DNA of 8,692 bases, taken from assembly GCA_030838245.1 (NCBI GenBank), contig JAUTXB010000202.1, positions 1 through 8,692 on the forward strand. The letters are read 5' to 3'. Below, one piece after another: positions 6,954-8,692 of this stretch. Positions within the stretch are counted from its first letter, which is position 1; every line of letters starts with the position of its first letter. The notes beneath the pieces were generated by a model that saw only the letters and a list, made by a program, of their open reading frames with translations, ran no database searches and was not told where the DNA came from. The stretch comes from Acidimicrobiaceae bacterium. GTDB taxonomy: Bacteria > Actinomycetota > Acidimicrobiia > Acidimicrobiales > RAAP-2. Position numbers and translations under genes: made by a program.

Positions 6954-6985
6954 TTGGACGGGATGCCCCACCCAGGGCGTAGAAT
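6954..6985 (+). promoter_or_regulatory. Putative promoter of the HelD-like gene
   Basis: TTGGAC (6954-6959) and TAGAAT (6980-6985) resemble -35 and -10 elements of the main sigma factor. The -10 is good (TAnnnT), but the 20-base spacer is longer than the usual 16-18, so the -35 may contribute little. A start near 6992 would give a leader of about 40 bases including a hairpin. Confidence 0.45.
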
Positions 6986-6992
6986 CGTAAGT

Positions 6993-7013
6993 TCCCCGAA
7001 GCCGGTACGGGGA
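6993..7013 (+). promoter_or_regulatory. Short hairpin in the leader of the HelD-like gene
   Basis: TCCCCG (6993-6998) is the exact reverse complement of CGGGGA (7008-7013), with a 9-base loop. It sits between the putative start site and the ribosome site, six bases from the latter. It could be an RNA stem that affects translation or stability, or a DNA operator. There is no T-run, so it is not a terminator. Confidence 0.35.
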
Positions 7014-7019
7014 GTCAAA

Positions 7020-7028
7020 AAGGAGGTG
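7020..7028 (+). promoter_or_regulatory. Strong Shine-Dalgarno sequence of the HelD-like gene
   Basis: AAGGAGGTG is a near-perfect complement of the 16S rRNA 3' end. The AGGAGG core ends five bases before the ATG at 7032. It is the strongest ribosome site in the window and fixes the start. Confidence 0.9.
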
Positions 7029-7031
7029 CCG

Positions 7032-8692
7032 ATGGGGGTCGAGCGCGAACTGCAGGCAGAGCAGGAGTTCGTGGATCTGGCCTACGCGCGCCTCGACGCC
7101 ATGCGGTCGGACGCCAACCGCATGCTCGAAGGGGTTCTCGACCTGGGCAAAGGCGGGACCTTCCAGTCCCGCACCGAGCGGGACGTGATCGTCCGCACCA
7201 GCCTGGCCCGCCTGGAGCAGCTCGACATCGGCGATCAGGCGCTCACCTTCGGGCGGATCGACCGGGTGGTGGGCGAGCCGAACGGCTCGGCTCCGGCCAA
7301 CGGGGCTGAGCACGGCGAGACCCCGCCCATCGACACCCAGTCCAACGACATCCAGTCCAACGACATCCAGCCCAACGAGACGGTCCACGATGGGACCCAG
7401 CACGACGGGGCTGCCGCCGACGGGCTGATGACCGAGATGTTCCACATCGGCCGGCTGGCGGTGCACAGCGCCGACCACGAGCCGCTGGTCGTCGATTGGC
7501 GCGCTCCGGTAGCCGAGCCCTTCTACCGCGCTACCGGACGTGACCCACAGGGCTTGGTGCTCCGCCGCCATCTGGCCCTCGACGGCCGATCGGTGGTGGG
7601 CGTGGAGGACGAGTGGTTCGCCAGTGGCCGGGCCGGGGCAGCGGGCGGCGCCGGTACCAACGGGTCGCTGGCCGGGACGGCCGAAGGGACGGCCGATGGC
7701 GACGGCTCGGGCGAGTTGATCCTGGGGGACGGGACCCTCGGTGGTCCTGGAGCCCTCCTGGCCGCCCTCGATCGGGCCCGTTCGGGCCAGATGCAAGACA
7801 TCGTCTCGACCATCCAGCGCGAGCAGGACGAGATCATCCGGTCCCCGTTGCCCGGCGTCATGGTGGTCCAGGGGGGGCCCGGCACCGGCAAGACGGCCGT
7901 GGCCCTGCACCGGGCTGCCTACCTCCTCTATACCCACCGCTTTCCCCTGGAGCGACAGGGTGTCCTGGTCGTCGGGCCGAATCCCTTGTTCCTCCGGTAC
8001 ATCGAACAGGTACTGCCGTCGCTGGGCGAGACGGGTGTGACCCTGTCGACAGTTTCCGGCCTGGTGTCCGAGGTCCGGGCCCGGGACTCGGAGCCCGAGG
8101 ACGTGGCCCGGTTGAAGGGTGATATCCGGATGGCCAAGGTCATCGGGCGTGCCGTTCGGACCCGGCAGCGCTCGCTGGCCGAGGATGTGACCATTCCCTA
8201 CGGCGCCCTGCTCTTGCGGCTCACCGCCGCCGACACCAAAGAGATCGTGGCCATGGCCCGGCGTCGCCCCGGCGGCCACAACGCCAGGCGGCGGGTGGTG
8301 GAACAAGGGGTCGTCGGCGTGCTGGCCGACCGCGCCCGCAGGACCCAACAGACCCTGAGCACGGGCTACTCGGGCACCATTGCCGCCTTCCCCGGCTACG
8401 AGGACCCTTCAGAGCTGGCCGACGACGAGTTCGACCTCGAGGACTTTTCGCGCAAGGTCCGGCGCGTGCCCGAGCTGGCCCGGGCCCTCGACCGGATGTG
8501 GCCTCGCCTTTCGCCCCACGAGCTGCTCCACGATCTCTTCGGCGCCCGCGCCCTCATCCGTGCCGCCGCCCGCGGGAGCCTGTCGTCGGCCGAGGAGGGC
8601 CTCCTCTTCCGAGCACGGTCGGAGTCGTTCGACGCCGTGCCCTGGACCCCGGCCGACTCCGCGCTGATCGATGAGGCCAGGCACATCTTGGG
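7032..8692 (+). CDS. helD: HelD/HelR-family RNA polymerase-recycling ATPase, UvrD-like superfamily 1 (3' partial)
   Basis: The frame is open for 553 codons to the window edge, so the C-terminal part is missing. HelD proteins bind RNA polymerase and release it from stalled complexes; some actinobacterial HelR proteins also displace rifampicin. Residues 1-33 form a charged helix (ERELQAEQEFVDLAYARLD) fitting the N-terminal coiled coil that enters the polymerase secondary channel. FGRID (73-77), FHIGRLAV (137-144) and PLVVDWRAPVAEPFYRAT (151-168) are family hallmarks. A Q-motif-like segment (QDIVSTIQREQDEIIR, 255-270) precedes Walker A GGPGTGKT at 281-288 and ALHRAAYLLY. Residues 543-553 (ALIDEARHIL) match the helix just before the Walker B region, which must lie outside. 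Two low-complexity insertions, at about 81-133 and 197-228, interrupt the conserved N-terminal part. Whether this copy confers rifampicin tolerance cannot be told from sequence. Confidence 0.88.
   Translation, partial: MGVERELQAEQEFVDLAYARLDAMRSDANRMLEGVLDLGKGGTFQSRTERDVIVRTSLARLEQLDIGDQALTFGRIDRVVGEPNGSAPANGAEHGETPPIDTQSNDIQSNDIQPNETVHDGTQHDGAAADGLMTEMFHIGRLAVHSADHEPLVVDWRAPVAEPFYRATGRDPQGLVLRRHLALDGRSVVGVEDEWFASGRAGAAGGAGTNGSLAGTAEGTADGDGSGELILGDGTLGGPGALLAALDRARSGQMQDIVSTIQREQDEIIRSPLPGVMVVQGGPGTGKTAVALHRAAYLLYTHRFPLERQGVLVVGPNPLFLRYIEQVLPSLGETGVTLSTVSGLVSEVRARDSEPEDVARLKGDIRMAKVIGRAVRTRQRSLAEDVTIPYGALLLRLTAADTKEIVAMARRRPGGHNARRRVVEQGVVGVLADRARRTQQTLSTGYSGTIAAFPGYEDPSELADDEFDLEDFSRKVRRVPELARALDRMWPRLSPHELLHDLFGARALIRAAARGSLSSAEEGLLFRARSESFDAVPWTPADSALIDEARHIL
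7332..7376 (+). repeat. Three-copy 15-bp tandem repeat inside the HelD-like gene
   Basis: Three adjacent in-frame copies of GAC-AYC-CAG-YCC-AAC start at 7332, 7347 and 7362, differing only at two C/T positions. They encode repeats of D-(I/T)-Q-(S/P)-N (codons 101-115) inside the first low-complexity insertion. Confidence 0.9.

Larger units (their letters stand above)
6890..7031. other. Divergent intergenic region between hemE and the HelD-like gene
   Basis: These 142 bases must carry promoters for both directions. A plausible plus-strand promoter and a 5'-leader hairpin are listed separately. For hemE the minus strand offers TACGAT (6989-6984) as a -10 element, overlapping the plus-strand -10, but no good -35 at normal spacing; TTGACT on that strand is 23 bases away. 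If both -10 elements are used, the two promoters would compete for polymerase. No rifampicin-associated element resembling those described upstream of some actinobacterial rif-response genes was recognised by eye. Confidence 0.4.

Noticed and set aside
6477..8348. 623-codon minus-strand open frame opposite the HelD-like gene and running into hemE in another frame
   Set aside because: Its last part is a frame-shifted reading of hemE and the rest is antisense to the well-supported HelD-like gene. It has no ribosome site or domain.

Overview
The window looks like a piece of chromosome from a high-GC actinobacterium. I lean towards the Acidimicrobiia or a related deep branch, but that is an inference from protein character and not a tree. 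Supporting signs are the high GC content, frequent GTG starts, a short heme gene cluster of the actinobacterial/Firmicute kind, and a HelD-type RNA polymerase-recycling ATPase with an actinobacterial-looking N-terminus.

Layout from left to right. Positions 1-160 (+) hold the last 52 codons of a HAD-like hydrolase. After a 69-base convergent gap with a UUCG-loop hairpin, five genes lie on the minus strand. Read in the direction of transcription they are hemE (6889-5780), hemH/cpfC (5780-4809), hemG/hemY/cgoX (4819-3323), an apolipoprotein N-acyltransferase-like gene (3326-1557) and, after a 175-base gap, a membrane-anchored GH43-type glycosidase (1381-230). A 142-base divergent intergenic region (6890-7031) separates hemE from a plus-strand HelD-family gene. 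That gene starts at 7032 and runs off the right edge.

hemE-hemH-hemG-lnt are tightly packed: a TGATG junction, an overlap of about 11 bases and a GTGA junction. This points to one translationally coupled operon. The three heme enzymes cover uroporphyrinogen III to coproporphyrinogen III, oxidation of the porphyrinogen, and iron insertion. In actinobacteria this normally runs through coproporphyrin, and the final ChdC/HemQ decarboxylase is not in the window.

The most notable observation is in the Lnt-like protein. It keeps the Glu and Lys of the nitrilase-type catalytic triad but has Ser where the acyl-accepting Cys should be, and its nitrilase domain contains no cysteine at all. It also carries a low-complexity N-terminal extension of about 86 residues with a perfect 33-bp tandem duplication. 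The HelD-like protein has two low-complexity insertions in its N-terminal half, one built on a 15-bp tandem repeat. I found no CRISPR array, transposon, tRNA or rRNA, and nothing that amounts to a wholly new multi-gene system.
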